A DNA stretch of 19,418 nucleotides from Planctomycetota bacterium. GTDB taxonomy: Bacteria > Planctomycetota > Planctomycetia > Pirellulales > Lacipirellulaceae. The notes beneath the pieces are model-generated. The model ran no database searches. It had not been told where the DNA came from and saw only the letters and a list, made by a program, of their open reading frames with translations. The stretch is from contig JAKEIB010000286.1 in assembly GCA_022614705.1 (NCBI GenBank), positions 1 to 19,418 of the forward strand, given 5' to 3'. Below, in pieces: positions 1 through 8,068 of the stretch (position 1 is its first letter; every line of letters starts with the position of its first letter). A program made the position numbers and the translations under genes.

Positions 1-935
1 ACGTCGAATAGGCGCCTACGCTCATGGCGCGCGCCTTGTCCCATGATATTATGTACTTGTCCAGGCCAATGTTGCAGATTTATTGCGATGGGCCATATCG
101 CGGCCGCATTGGAATTTACAAATTGCTGCTGGAACTCGATTTCACCGCCGACGACAACAATCTCGCCGTCGTTATCCAGGCCAACGCCGCCGGTAGCGCC
201 GCCGTTGACGACCATCCGGTCGCCCGCGCCCACCTCGAATCGGCCCGTTGTGCTGTTGCCGATCGTCATTTCATTATCGATGTGACCCGTGCCAATGATC
301 GCCCCGTTGTTGGTGAGGGACTCGGTGCGGAGCCGGCCGTTGTAAAGCTCGACGCGGCCGAAGAGCCCCACGTTAAACAGGTCTGTGCCGGTAATCGCGT
401 CATTGGTCCCAATGACATACCCCTCGTCCTCGATAATCAAGACTCCGGTTCCACTGACACCGATGGTGCTGTCGTCTCCCATGCGGAGCATCGATCCCAG
501 CCCATTGACGATGACCGTGCCCAGGCTGTCGGCGACGTTGCCGATGATCAAATCGCCGGCGCCGGGGTTGGCCGCGAAGTCGACGTTGACGATCGCGCCG
601 TTGAGTATCTCCAAGCGTCCGGTGCCCGCGTCGCCGACCATCAAGCTCGTCGTCGTCCACGTGCTTGCGGTACCGGTAAAATCCGTCACGCTCACCAGTC
701 CGATGCCATTCACCAAATCGCCAATGATAGCGACGTCCGACGCCAGCGAGCTACCAGCGTTGATCGTCAGCCGTCCAATGTCGTTGATGCCAATGATTGG
801 GTCCTGGCCCGCTGCCGTCCCTGAGGTACTACCGCTAACGGTGACAGCTGCGCACGCGGGGCGGCAGATCGGCGCGACGAGCGACAGCAAGAGCGACAAA
901 TGGAACAGGTTCGATGACCATATTTTCCGCGACAT
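1..935 (-). CDS. Secreted T5SS/PEP-CTERM-associated repeat protein (partial, runs off the window edge)
   Basis: My minus-strand translation from ATG 933-935 is open for 311 codons and leaves the window without a stop. A GAGGA ribosome site at 943-947 lies 7 bases upstream. Residues 1-30 form a signal peptide (hydrophobic stretch LSLLLSLVAP, Ala-x-Ala-like end). The rest is a Gly/Asn/Ile-rich repeat protein with units such as VGDAGTGRLEILNGA (about 100-114), IIGNVADSLGTVIVNG (about 130-145) and GVSGTGVLIIEDEGYV (about 159-174). This is the pattern of the T5SS/PEP-CTERM-associated repeat, expected to form a beta-helix outside the cytoplasm. Its biological role is unknown. From about residue 279 (position 100 and below) the composition abruptly becomes rich in His, Arg, Gln and Trp, which suggests a frameshift or junction. 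The C-terminus is outside the window, so a PEP-CTERM anchor cannot be checked. Confidence 0.75.
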   Translation of the reverse strand, partial: MSRKIWSSNLFHLSLLLSLVAPICRPACAAVTVSGSTSGTAAGQDPIIGINDIGRLTINAGSSLASDVAIIGDLVNGIGLVSVTDFTGTASTWTTTSLMVGDAGTGRLEILNGAIVNVDFAANPGAGDLIIGNVADSLGTVIVNGLGSMLRMGDDSTIGVSGTGVLIIEDEGYVIGTNDAITGTDLFNVGLFGRVELYNGRLRTESLTNNGAIIGTGHIDNEMTIGNSTTGRFEVGAGDRMVVNGGATGGVGLDNDGEIVVVGGEIEFQQQFVNSNAAAIWPIAINLQHWPGQVHNIMGQGARHERRRLFD

Positions 936-942
936 GATGCGT

Positions 943-947
943 TCCTC
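943..947 (-). promoter_or_regulatory. Ribosome binding site of the repeat-protein gene
   Basis: GAGGA on the minus strand, 7 bases before ATG 933-935. It fixes the start in front of a convincing signal peptide. Further upstream, CCGAGATT (964-971) and its reverse complement (1001-1008) form an inverted repeat in the leader or promoter region; its role is unknown. Confidence 0.6.
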
Positions 948-1146
948 AAGCGAAGTCCGCTGTCCGAGATTCAAGCCAGTAAATCGCAGCGTGTGTCCGC
1001 AATCTCGGCTGATTGCATACCCGATTTCTCTTCGTTTCATCGTGACCGTTCGCAGGGGAGAAGTCAACTTAATTCGGCCGCTGCGGCGACGAGTCGCCCC
1101 TATGCGGCCAACGGAGCGAAAAATCACGACACGATCAAAAAGGCGC

Positions 1147-4100
1147 TTAGCTTCGCGCCAATGCGCGGCGGCGGTTGTTGGTGGCCGGCGGCGGCGCGGG
1201 TCGTGCGGCGGCGCCCAGTAACCGAAAGTTACCGGGACCCAACACTTCGTCGACGCGGCGGCGCAGTTCGGGGTCGATCGTGACGCACGCCTTCGCGTCG
1301 ATTGTTGCCCAGCCGCCGTCGGCCATTTCGAGCCGCAGGCGCAGCGGCTTGTTGCCGGGGTAGCCGCGCACGATTTCGCGCAGCGTCGTGAGCGCGTCGA
1401 TGCCGTGCACGTCTTCACGAATGCGGATCAGCACGCCGCTGGTGAAGCGCGCCGACAGGTCTTCGAGCGGAATCAACTCTTGCACGATGAGGTTCACTTC
1501 ATCGACGCCGGGCCGCTTGTCGACCGTCGCCCGCAATGCCAGAATTGCGTCGGCACGCACGAATTGGCCGAACTCGGCAAATTGCTCGGGCCAGATGATG
1601 CAGCGCACGATGCCCTCGAGGTCTTCCAAATCCCACATGGCATACTTCGTGTTCGTGCTGCCGGGGCGCGGGTTCTTCGTGTGCGAGAATTTTACCGCCG
1701 CCAGCATGCCGCCAACGAACACTTCGCTGCGCGGGTCGAGCTTCGTGAGCGCCGAGCTCATGTGCGTGCAGTACATGCGGAGCGTCGCCTCATGTTCGGC
1801 CAACGGATGGCTGGTGAGATAGAAGCCGAGCACTTCCTTTTCCATTGCAAGCCGCTCTTTCTCGCCGAATTCGGCGATGTCGGGCAACGCGCTGTTGGCC
1901 GCCGACGTGGGTTCGTCCTCCGCTTCTTGGAACAATCCGCGCTGTCCGCTGCGACGATCGGCGAGCACAGCCGCGCCGCACTGCATGGCCCGGTCGATCG
2001 CGGCCATGAATTGCGACCGCTTCGCGCCGAGCGAATCGAGCGCGCCGGCTTTCACCAGCGTTTCAATCGTCGCGCGACCGCAGGCCTGCGGATCGATCCG
2101 CTCGCAGAAGTCGAACAGGCTGACGAACGGTCCGCCGGCGCGACGCGCGGCGACGATCGCCTCCGACGCGCCGCTGCCACAGCCTTTGATCGCGCTGAGG
2201 CCGAAGAGAATCTTACCGTCTGCCACAGGAAACGGGGACAGTCCCCTTGAGGATAGGGGGACAGTCCCCGTTTCCTTCCCCGCGACCGCGAAGTCAACTT
2301 CCGAGCGATTCACGTCGGGCGGCACGACCTCGACGTGCATCCGCTGACAATCTTCGAGATGCTCGACGAGCGAATCCTTGCTCTTGAAGTTGCGGCCCGG
2401 AATGTCGCCCGACAACAGCGCGGCCATGAACTCGACCGGGTAGTGCGCCTTGAGATACGCCGTCTGATACGCGATCAGGGCGTAGGCCGTGCTGTGCGAC
2501 TTGTTGAAGCCGTAACCGGCGAACTTTTCGATCTGGCTGAACAGTTCCTCGGCCTTCTTCTTTTCCAGTCCTCGCTCGCGCGCGCCGTCGATGAACTGCT
2601 CGCGGAACTTGGCGATCATGGACAGCTTCTTTTTGCTGATCGCCTTGATGCAGGTGTAGGCGTCGGCCAGCTCGATGCCGCCGACCAGGTTGAGAATCCG
2701 CATCACCTGCTCTTGGAACACCATCACACCGTGCGTTTCCTCGAGCACCTGTTTCATGAGCGCGTGCGGATAGTAGGCCATCTTGCGGCCGTGCTTCACT
2801 TCGATGTACTCGTCGACCATGCCGCCTTCGAGCGGGCCGGGGCGATACAGGGCGTTGGTGGCGATGATGTCGCGGAAGTGGTCGGGCTTCATGCGCTGCA
2901 ACAGGTCGCGAATGCCGCCGCTTTCGAGCTGGAAAATGCCTTTCGTCTCGCCGCGGCAGAGCAGGGCGAACGTTTCGCCGTCGTCGAGCGGGAAATGTTG
3001 CGGATCAATGCGCTCGCCGCGCGACAGCTCGATGAGCGCAACCGCCTTGGCGAGGATCGTGAGGTTGCGCAGGCCGAGGAAATCCATCTTCAACAGGCCG
3101 GCGCGCTCGACGTCGCCCATCGCCCATTGCGTGATGACTTCCGTCTTGCCTTTGACGTATTGCAGCGGCACGTATTGTTCGACGGGCCGCTCGGCGATGA
3201 CGACGGCCGCCGCGTGCGTGCCGACGTTGCGCGCCAGGCCTTCGATCTTCATCGCCAGATCGATGAGCTCGCGGATTTCGCCGTCGCAGCTGTACGTCTT
3301 GTTGAGCTCGTCGCTCTGTTTGAGGGCGTCTTCAAGCGTGATCCCGAGTTGATCGGGCACCATCGCGACGATTTGGTCGACGCGGAAGATGGGCATACCA
3401 AGCGTGCGGCCGACATCGCGAATCGCCGCCCGCGCGGCCAGCGTACCGAACGTGCCGATCTGGGCGACGTTCGCTTCGCCGTATTTGTCCTTCACGTATT
3501 GGATGACTTCGCCGCGTCGATCTTTGCAGAAATCGATGTCGATATCGGGCGCTTCACGACGGTTCTCGTCGAGGAATCTCTCGAACAACAGGCCGTAGTG
3601 CAGCGGGCACACGTGACTGATCTTGAGCGCGTAGCACACCAGCGACCCGACGCCCGAGCCGCGCGCCGTGCAGGGAATGTTGCGCTCCGCCGCGTAGCGC
3701 ACAAAGTCCCACACGATGAGGAAGTAGTCGGGGAAGCCAAGTTTTTCGATGACGTCCAGCTCGCGATCGAGACGACTTCGCACGTCGTCGCTGAACTGGC
3801 CCGACTGCGGATCGCCGTTCTGCCAGCGGCGCGGATCGTTGGCGTAGCGCTCGCGCAGGCCCGCTTCGCACAACTCGCGCAGATACTCGCTGGTCGTCTT
3901 CGCGGCGGGCGGAGTGAAGGTTGGAAAATGTCGCCGACCCAATTCCAATTGCAGATCGATGCCGTCGGCAATTTGCTGACTGCGGGCGACAGCGTCTACC
4001 AAGCCGGGGAACGCCGCGTACATCTCCTCGGGACTACGCACGTAGAACTGGTCGCCTTCCATGCGCATGCGATTGGTGTCGGTGCGAAATTTGCCCGTGT

Positions 4101-4794
4101 TGATGCACAGGAGCACGTCCTGAGCGACGGCGTCCTCGCGGCGGACGTAGTGCGCATCGCTCGTGGCCACGAGCGGCAGACCCATGCGCTTCGCCAAATC
4201 AACGGAAAGTTCCATCGCCTGTCGTTGCACGTCGAGGCCATTGTTTTGAATCTCAATGAAGTAGTGGTCGCCGAACACGCGATGGAACCACGCCGCATGT
4301 TCGCTGCCGCGCGCGAATGCTTCGTCGGCCGTGCTGCCGCTGAGCAGCGTGCGGCTCAGTTCGCCGGAGACACAGCCGCTTAAGCAAATAATGCCTTCGC
4401 GATACGTCTCCAAAAGCTCGCGATCAATTCGCGGCTTGTGATAGAAGCCCTCCAGAAACGCCTTGCTGGAAAGTTGCATCAGGTTTTCAAACCCAATCCG
4501 ATTCGCGGCCAAGAGCGTAAGGTGATAGCTTGTTTCACCCTTCGCGCCCGCGCTGCGATCGAACCGGCTGCCCGGCGCGACGTACGCTTCGTAGCCGATG
4601 ATCGGGTTAATGCCCTGGTCGCGGCACGTCGTGTAGAACTCGAGCGCGCCGTACAGGTTGCCATGGTCGGTGATCGCCAGCGCGTTCATGCCCAGCTCTT
4701 TGGCCCGCGCGACCATCGCGTCGATCGGGCTGGCGCCGTCCAAGAGACTGTAATGGCTATGGCAATGCAGGTGAACAAACGGCGGCGTGGTCAC
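1147..4794 (-). CDS. dnaE: DNA polymerase III subunit alpha
   Basis: Catalytic subunit of the replicative DNA polymerase, 1215 residues (family about 1150-1200). The start is GTG at 4792-4794, supported by the strong AGGAGGG ribosome site four bases upstream. The PHP domain (about 5-200) keeps metal-ligand motifs H8-L-H10 and ITDHGN, unlike the decayed PHP of E. coli. The palm carries PDIDIDF with Asp417 and Asp419, matching E. coli D401/D403. The third catalytic Asp is D571 in KMDFLGLRNLT. Fingers and helix-hairpin regions follow (GYGFNKSHSTAYALIAYQTA; LFGLSAIKGCG), then an OB-fold with EVFVGGMLAAVKF and a C-terminal ITLRE-like stretch. Residues about 840-856 (KETGTVPLSSRGLSPFPV) are foreign to the family and come from a 48-bp palindrome at 2228-2275. 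The gene is transcribed divergently from the toxin-antitoxin pair on its 5' side. Identification is near certain. Confidence 0.98.
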   Translation of the reverse strand: MTTPPFVHLHCHSHYSLLDGASPIDAMVARAKELGMNALAITDHGNLYGALEFYTTCRDQGINPIIGYEAYVAPGSRFDRSAGAKGETSYHLTLLAANRIGFENLMQLSSKAFLEGFYHKPRIDRELLETYREGIICLSGCVSGELSRTLLSGSTADEAFARGSEHAAWFHRVFGDHYFIEIQNNGLDVQRQAMELSVDLAKRMGLPLVATSDAHYVRREDAVAQDVLLCINTGKFRTDTNRMRMEGDQFYVRSPEEMYAAFPGLVDAVARSQQIADGIDLQLELGRRHFPTFTPPAAKTTSEYLRELCEAGLRERYANDPRRWQNGDPQSGQFSDDVRSRLDRELDVIEKLGFPDYFLIVWDFVRYAAERNIPCTARGSGVGSLVCYALKISHVCPLHYGLLFERFLDENRREAPDIDIDFCKDRRGEVIQYVKDKYGEANVAQIGTFGTLAARAAIRDVGRTLGMPIFRVDQIVAMVPDQLGITLEDALKQSDELNKTYSCDGEIRELIDLAMKIEGLARNVGTHAAAVVIAERPVEQYVPLQYVKGKTEVITQWAMGDVERAGLLKMDFLGLRNLTILAKAVALIELSRGERIDPQHFPLDDGETFALLCRGETKGIFQLESGGIRDLLQRMKPDHFRDIIATNALYRPGPLEGGMVDEYIEVKHGRKMAYYPHALMKQVLEETHGVMVFQEQVMRILNLVGGIELADAYTCIKAISKKKLSMIAKFREQFIDGARERGLEKKKAEELFSQIEKFAGYGFNKSHSTAYALIAYQTAYLKAHYPVEFMAALLSGDIPGRNFKSKDSLVEHLEDCQRMHVEVVPPDVNRSEVDFAVAGKETGTVPLSSRGLSPFPVADGKILFGLSAIKGCGSGASEAIVAARRAGGPFVSLFDFCERIDPQACGRATIETLVKAGALDSLGAKRSQFMAAIDRAMQCGAAVLADRRSGQRGLFQEAEDEPTSAANSALPDIAEFGEKERLAMEKEVLGFYLTSHPLAEHEATLRMYCTHMSSALTKLDPRSEVFVGGMLAAVKFSHTKNPRPGSTNTKYAMWDLEDLEGIVRCIIWPEQFAEFGQFVRADAILALRATVDKRPGVDEVNLIVQELIPLEDLSARFTSGVLIRIREDVHGIDALTTLREIVRGYPGNKPLRLRLEMADGGWATIDAKACVTIDPELRRRVDEVLGPGNFRLLGAAARPAPPPATNNRRRALARS
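2228..2275. repeat. 48-bp palindrome inserted in frame in dnaE
   Basis: The left arm GGAAACGGGGACAGTCCCC (2228-2246) pairs with 2257-2275, with one mismatch in 19 positions and a 10-base spacer. The element is exactly 48 bp, or 16 codons. The minus-strand dnaE frame reads straight through it as roughly ETGTVPLSSRGLSPFP. Removing it leaves the flanks continuous (DFAVAGK then VADGKILFGLSAIKG), as expected for the family. It looks like a dispersed palindromic repeat that landed in a surface loop. Confidence 0.85.
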
Positions 4795-4798
4795 GGAT

Positions 4799-4805
4799 CC
4801 CTCCT
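4799..4805 (-). promoter_or_regulatory. Ribosome binding site of dnaE deciding a GTG start
   Basis: AGGAGGG on the minus strand, four bases before GTG 4792-4794. It is the strongest Shine-Dalgarno match in the window. It justifies the non-ATG start and the N-terminus MTTPPFVHLHCHSHYS of the PHP domain. Confidence 0.8.
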
Positions 4806-4897
4806 GGAAAATTCAATTCGCCCTCATTGTAGCGGCGCGACGCGGTTGTTGTCACGTTGCCGCCTTGGGGCTGTGCAATGTCGGACTTGGCGAAACG

Positions 4898-4906
4898 TGG
4901 TACAAT
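4898..4906 (+). promoter_or_regulatory. Possible extended -10 promoter for the AF2212-like antitoxin/PIN operon
   Basis: TGGTACAAT has the extended -10 form (TG-n-TACAAT), 45 bases upstream of ATG 4952. No good -35 box is visible at the right distance. Position and form fit the promoter of the toxin-antitoxin pair. Confidence is low because the match is short. Confidence 0.35.
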
Positions 4907-4951
4907 AGAATAACTTAGACCGTAATCGACCAAACTGAATGGAGCATCGCA

Positions 4952-5188
4952 ATGACACTCCACGGACATATTCAAAACGGCACGATTGTCTTAGACGAGA
5001 ACACCGCCCTACCTGAGGGCGCGGCCGTGCAAGTTCAGATCGTGTTTCCACCAAAGCCAGATACGACCGGCGAACTTCCGACGCTTGCCGAGACACTCAA
5101 GGACTTCATTGGCGTCCTTGAAGATTTGCCTGAGGACGCGGCAACGAATCACGATCATTATCTCTACGGCACGCCAAAGAAGTCATGA
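4952..5188 (+). CDS. AF2212-like (DUF104-type) antitoxin of a PIN-domain toxin
   Basis: 78 residues beginning MTLHGHIQNGTIVLDENTAL. A GGAG ribosome site lies 7-8 bases upstream of the ATG. The N-terminal pattern, roughly G-x-I-x-N-G-x-I-V-L-D followed by L-P-E-G-x-x-V-x-V, is typical of the AF2212/DUF104-like antitoxin family, which pairs with VapC/PIN RNase toxins. The C-terminal half (LPTLAETLKDFIGVLEDLP and an acidic tail) is the likely toxin-binding segment. Its last codons overlap the start of the PIN gene by four bases (ATGA at 5185-5188), the usual translational coupling of such pairs. The partner gene is interrupted, so this may be an antitoxin outliving its toxin. The family call rests on recognition of the N-terminal pattern only. 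Confidence 0.7.
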   Translation: MTLHGHIQNGTIVLDENTALPEGAAVQVQIVFPPKPDTTGELPTLAETLKDFIGVLEDLPEDAATNHDHYLYGTPKKS

Positions 5189-5583
5189 CGGCGATTTTCG
5201 CGGATACGCACTTCTATGTGGCGTTGCTCAGCCGCCGCGACAAGCGCCATAAGGTGGCGCGGGACTGAGCATCCCAGGGGCGGTCCCCGCTTGTGACGAC
5301 GGAGTTCGTGCTCCTGGAGGTTGCAAACTTTTGTCGATCACCGAGAGATCGGCAAAGATTTGCCGCTTTCGCCGAGGCGCTCAAAACTAATCCTCTCACC
5401 ACCATTATTCCCTGCGACTCAATCTGGTTTCAGCGCGGTCTCGATCGTTTCGCGTCACGGTTAGACAAGGAATGGTCGCTGACGGACTGCATTTCCTTCG
5501 TCGTAATGGAGCAACATCGAATGGCCGAAGCACTGACCGAGGATCATCACTTTGCGCAAGCCGGATTCAAAGTCTTGCTATAG
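5185..5583 (+). pseudogene. PIN-domain (VapC-like) toxin interrupted by an in-frame TGA
   Basis: Translation from ATG 5185 gives 27 residues (MTAIFADTHFYVALLSRRDK...), then TGA at 5266-5268. The same frame continues as LVTTEFVLLEVANF... to TAG at 5581-5583. Both halves are clearly one PIN domain, the RNase fold of VapC toxins. The four acidic positions are visible: Asp in FADT, Glu in LLEV, Asp in LTDC and Asp in TEDHHF. The spacing between the halves looks normal for the family, so a single nonsense change such as TGG to TGA explains it better than an insertion. The downstream part could start from GTG 5293, but it would lack the first catalytic Asp. It is either a recent pseudogene or a sequencing error; an inactive toxin is my preferred reading. 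Confidence 0.75.
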
Positions 5584-5610
5584 CTTGTCGCTGCGTGGCG
5601 TGACCTCAAT

Positions 5611-6288
5611 CTATTCCGCGCTGGGCTCGCCGATTTTGCGCAGGTACTCGGCCAATTGTGCTTGAAGGTCGAGCATCATTTGCCATTGGATGAGTTCAAG
5701 CTTAATCTGCGTTGCGTCTTCGGGCATCGAGGCCGATTGCACGAGCGTACGGCTTTGCAGGTGGAGGTACTCAAAGATTTCTGAAAGCTGCGCTGCCTGC
5801 CCGGGGCTGAGGCCGTCGGGCAGTTCCGGCGGAACGGGGATGTGCAGCGTGCTGTGCAGGCTGTCCGAGGCGCCCCAGCGGAGCTCGAAGTCGGCCGATT
5901 CGGCCTCCAAGTGTTTCGACAACTTCGACGCGTCGAGATCGCCGGTCATCTCCAGGCCGTTTTCGCGCAGCTCGTCGAGCCGGCCGACGATTTGATCGCG
6001 CGTGCCGTAGAGCAGCACGCTGCGGCCGACGGCGATCACGTCGCCGTAGCGGAGGATGCGGAGCTGCACGTCTTCGCCGTTGACGCGCGTGCCGTTGGTG
6101 CTCTCCAGATCCGTGAGCACGAGTTTGCCGTCATCTTCCTGAATCTTGATGTGGTAGCGGCTGATCCGTTCGTCGTTGAGCTGAACGGTGTTGCCTTCCT
6201 CGCGGCCGATCGTCACCGGCGTGGGCAAGTGTTTGTATTCTCGTCCGCGATCGGCCCCGTCCAAAACTCGCAATGTCACGTCAGCCAT
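5611..6288 (-). CDS. FHA-domain protein
   Basis: 225 residues from ATG 6286-6288. The frame extends 11 codons further to a TTG, but homology starts at MADVTLRVLDGADRG, so I chose the ATG; no clear ribosome site precedes either. The forkhead-associated domain spans about residues 5-95. Its phosphothreonine-binding signature is complete: G28-R29, S43-R44-x-H46 and N65-G66 with N70-G71. FHA domains bind phosphothreonine peptides, usually downstream of Ser/Thr kinases, which are plentiful in Planctomycetota. The rest (about 100-225) has no domain I recognise and is probably helical, with an amphipathic Leu/Gln-rich end (IKLELIQWQMMLDLQAQLAE). It lies downstream of purH on the same strand but is separated from it by a palindromic element, so co-transcription is uncertain. 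Its partner kinase is not in this window. Confidence 0.9.
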   Translation of the reverse strand: MADVTLRVLDGADRGREYKHLPTPVTIGREEGNTVQLNDERISRYHIKIQEDDGKLVLTDLESTNGTRVNGEDVQLRILRYGDVIAVGRSVLLYGTRDQIVGRLDELRENGLEMTGDLDASKLSKHLEAESADFELRWGASDSLHSTLHIPVPPELPDGLSPGQAAQLSEIFEYLHLQSRTLVQSASMPEDATQIKLELIQWQMMLDLQAQLAEYLRKIGEPSAE

Positions 6289-6373
6289 CGATAGTATCAC
6301 ACCGAATAAGAAAGTCGACAAAGGACCGTCGAAATCAGGCGAACGAGAAGGAAACTGAAGCGACCTTCATTTT

Positions 6374-6467
6374 GCACTAAACAGGGTGGCGCGGCAACCG
6401 TTTGTGTAGTCGTCTCGCTCCGCGAGACGAATTTCCTCTCGCGGAGCGAGAGGACTACTTTTAGTGC
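6374..6467. repeat. Palindromic element between purH and the FHA gene
   Basis: An outer inverted repeat, GCACTAAA (6374-6381) and TTTAGTGC (6460-6467), encloses a long imperfect palindrome at 6406-6458. Each half of the inner palindrome is itself a hairpin: CGTCTCG/CGAGACG with CTCCG between, and CTCTCG/CGAGAG with CGGAG between. The purH stop codon (6461-6463) lies inside the outer right arm. As RNA it could form two small hairpins or one long stem just after purH, so it may also end or attenuate transcription. No U-tract follows. Confidence 0.75.
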
Positions 6468-8068
6468 CGAAAGTGGCGGCGGGCGGTGAAGATCATCGGC
6501 AGCCCGTGCTTGTTGCACGCGGCCATGACTTCGTCGTCGCGGCGCGAGCCGCCCGGCTGGATAACGGCGGCAACGCCGGCGGCGGCCGCTTGATGGATCG
6601 AATCGTCGAAGGGGAAGAACGCGTCGGAGGCGAGCGCGGCGCCGCGAGCGCGGTCGCCCGCTTTCTTGATGGCGATTTCCACCGCGTCCACGCGGCTCAT
6701 CTGGCCGGCGCCCACGCCGACGAGCGACTGGTCCTTCCCAAGCACGATGGCGTTCGACTTCACGTGCCGGCACACGGCCCAGGCAAATCGCAGGTCGGCA
6801 AGTTGCGTATCATTCGGTTTTGTTTCGGTGACGACTTTCCATTGCGATTCGTCATCAGGCAAGTCGTCGGCGGTTTGGCACAGCATGCCGCCGCTGATTT
6901 GGCGCAACTCGAGAGCGCCGCGGCCAGGCTCAATTGCGCCGACTTTCAGCAGCCGCACGTTGGCTTTCCACTTCGGTTTTGTTGTGAGAATCTCCAACGC
7001 TTCGGGCGTGAAATCGGGCGCGATGATGGCTTCGACGAAGCGATCCGGCTCGGCGAGAAACGTGGCAGTCGCTGCGTCCACTGGCGCGTTGAAACCGAGC
7101 ACGGAACCGAACGCGCTCAACGGGTCACCTTCCCACGCGCGGCGCATCGCCTCGCCGATCGTGGTGGCTGTTGCGGCGCCGCACGGATTATTGTGCTTAA
7201 GCACCGCGACGCCGGGCACGGGCAGCGAGCGGGCGATCGAGAACGCGCTGTCGAGGTCGAGCAGGTTGTTGTACGACAACTCTTTGCCGTGCAGCTTCTG
7301 GGCTTCGACAAGCGAACCGAGCACCGACCAAGGCAGCGCGTAGAGCGTGGCTGGCTGATGGGGGTTTTCACCGTAACGAAGTTCCTCCTTGATGCGCAGC
7401 GACACGGCAAAGTGATCCGGGAACTCGGCCCGATGTCCACTGGCGGCGAAAGCATCGGCCTGTGTTTTCGCTCGAAGATTTGCAAAGTAAACGGCGATCG
7501 CCGTGTCGTATGCCGACGTGTGCAAGAATGCCGCCGATGCCAGCTCGCGTCGCAGCTCCGGCGTCGTTACCCCAATGGTCCGCACTTGATCGAGAATGCG
7601 ATCGTACTGCGAGGGACGTGATGCGATCGTCACGAATGTGTGATTCTTGGCAGCGGCGCGGATCAGCGTCGGTCCGCCAATGTCAATCTGCTCGATTGCT
7701 TCGTCGATCGTAACGTCGCCCTTCGCGATGGTTTGTTGGAACGGATAGAGGTTCACGATCACGAGCTCGAACGGCACGATGCCTTGTTCGGCGATGGCCA
7801 GCATGTCGGCCGGGTTGTCGCGGCGGCAGAGGATGCCGCCGTGGATTTTGGGGTGCAGCGTCTTGATTCGGCCGTCCATCATTTCGGGGAAGCCGGTGTA
7901 GGCGGCCACTTCGCGGACCGGGATACCGGCCTGTTCGAGATGCCGTCGCGACCCGCCGCTGGCGTAAATTTCCACGCCGGCCGCCACGAGCGCCTGGGCG
8001 AACTCGGTGAGGCCCGTTTTATCGCTGACGCTAACCAGGGCTCGTTCGATTTTGGGAGACATTGACAT
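6461..8068 (-). CDS. purH: Bifunctional AICAR transformylase/IMP cyclohydrolase
   Basis: Catalyses the last two steps of purine synthesis, AICAR to FAICAR to IMP, in the cytoplasm. 535 residues from ATG 8066-8068 (E. coli PurH is 529). The frame runs upstream to 8275, but that extension is unrelated and part of a repeat-bearing leader. ATG 8062 is an alternative two codons in. The N-terminal MGS-like cyclohydrolase domain shows ALVSVSDKTGL, YASGGSRRHLEQAGI, TGFPEMMDGRIKTLHPK and HGGIL. The transformylase domain shows LRYGENPHQPATLY, GKELSYNNLLDLDSA, the catalytic KHNNPCGAA, VKSNAIVL, GVGAGQMSRVDAV and SDAFFPFDDSI. The C-terminal tail, HGLPMIFTARRHFRH, is complete. No ribosome site is evident. 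No other purine genes are adjacent. Confidence 0.97.
   Translation of the reverse strand: MSMSPKIERALVSVSDKTGLTEFAQALVAAGVEIYASGGSRRHLEQAGIPVREVAAYTGFPEMMDGRIKTLHPKIHGGILCRRDNPADMLAIAEQGIVPFELVIVNLYPFQQTIAKGDVTIDEAIEQIDIGGPTLIRAAAKNHTFVTIASRPSQYDRILDQVRTIGVTTPELRRELASAAFLHTSAYDTAIAVYFANLRAKTQADAFAASGHRAEFPDHFAVSLRIKEELRYGENPHQPATLYALPWSVLGSLVEAQKLHGKELSYNNLLDLDSAFSIARSLPVPGVAVLKHNNPCGAATATTIGEAMRRAWEGDPLSAFGSVLGFNAPVDAATATFLAEPDRFVEAIIAPDFTPEALEILTTKPKWKANVRLLKVGAIEPGRGALELRQISGGMLCQTADDLPDDESQWKVVTETKPNDTQLADLRFAWAVCRHVKSNAIVLGKDQSLVGVGAGQMSRVDAVEIAIKKAGDRARGAALASDAFFPFDDSIHQAAAAGVAAVIQPGGSRRDDEVMAACNKHGLPMIFTARRHFRH

Noticed and set aside
385..1221. A 278-codon plus-strand frame over the first kilobase
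   Set aside because: The minus strand encodes a signal peptide and T5SS/PEP-CTERM-type repeats with a ribosome site; the plus frame is low-complexity Pro/Ser/Thr without homology.
2335..4383. A 682-codon plus-strand frame opposite dnaE
   Set aside because: It is the complement shadow of dnaE; composition is His/Arg/Val-rich without motifs.
5269..5292. A repeat insertion as the cause of the PIN gene interruption, because of its GGGGCGGTCCCC core
   Set aside because: The distance between the two halves is normal for the domain and the frame is kept, so a point nonsense change is simpler.
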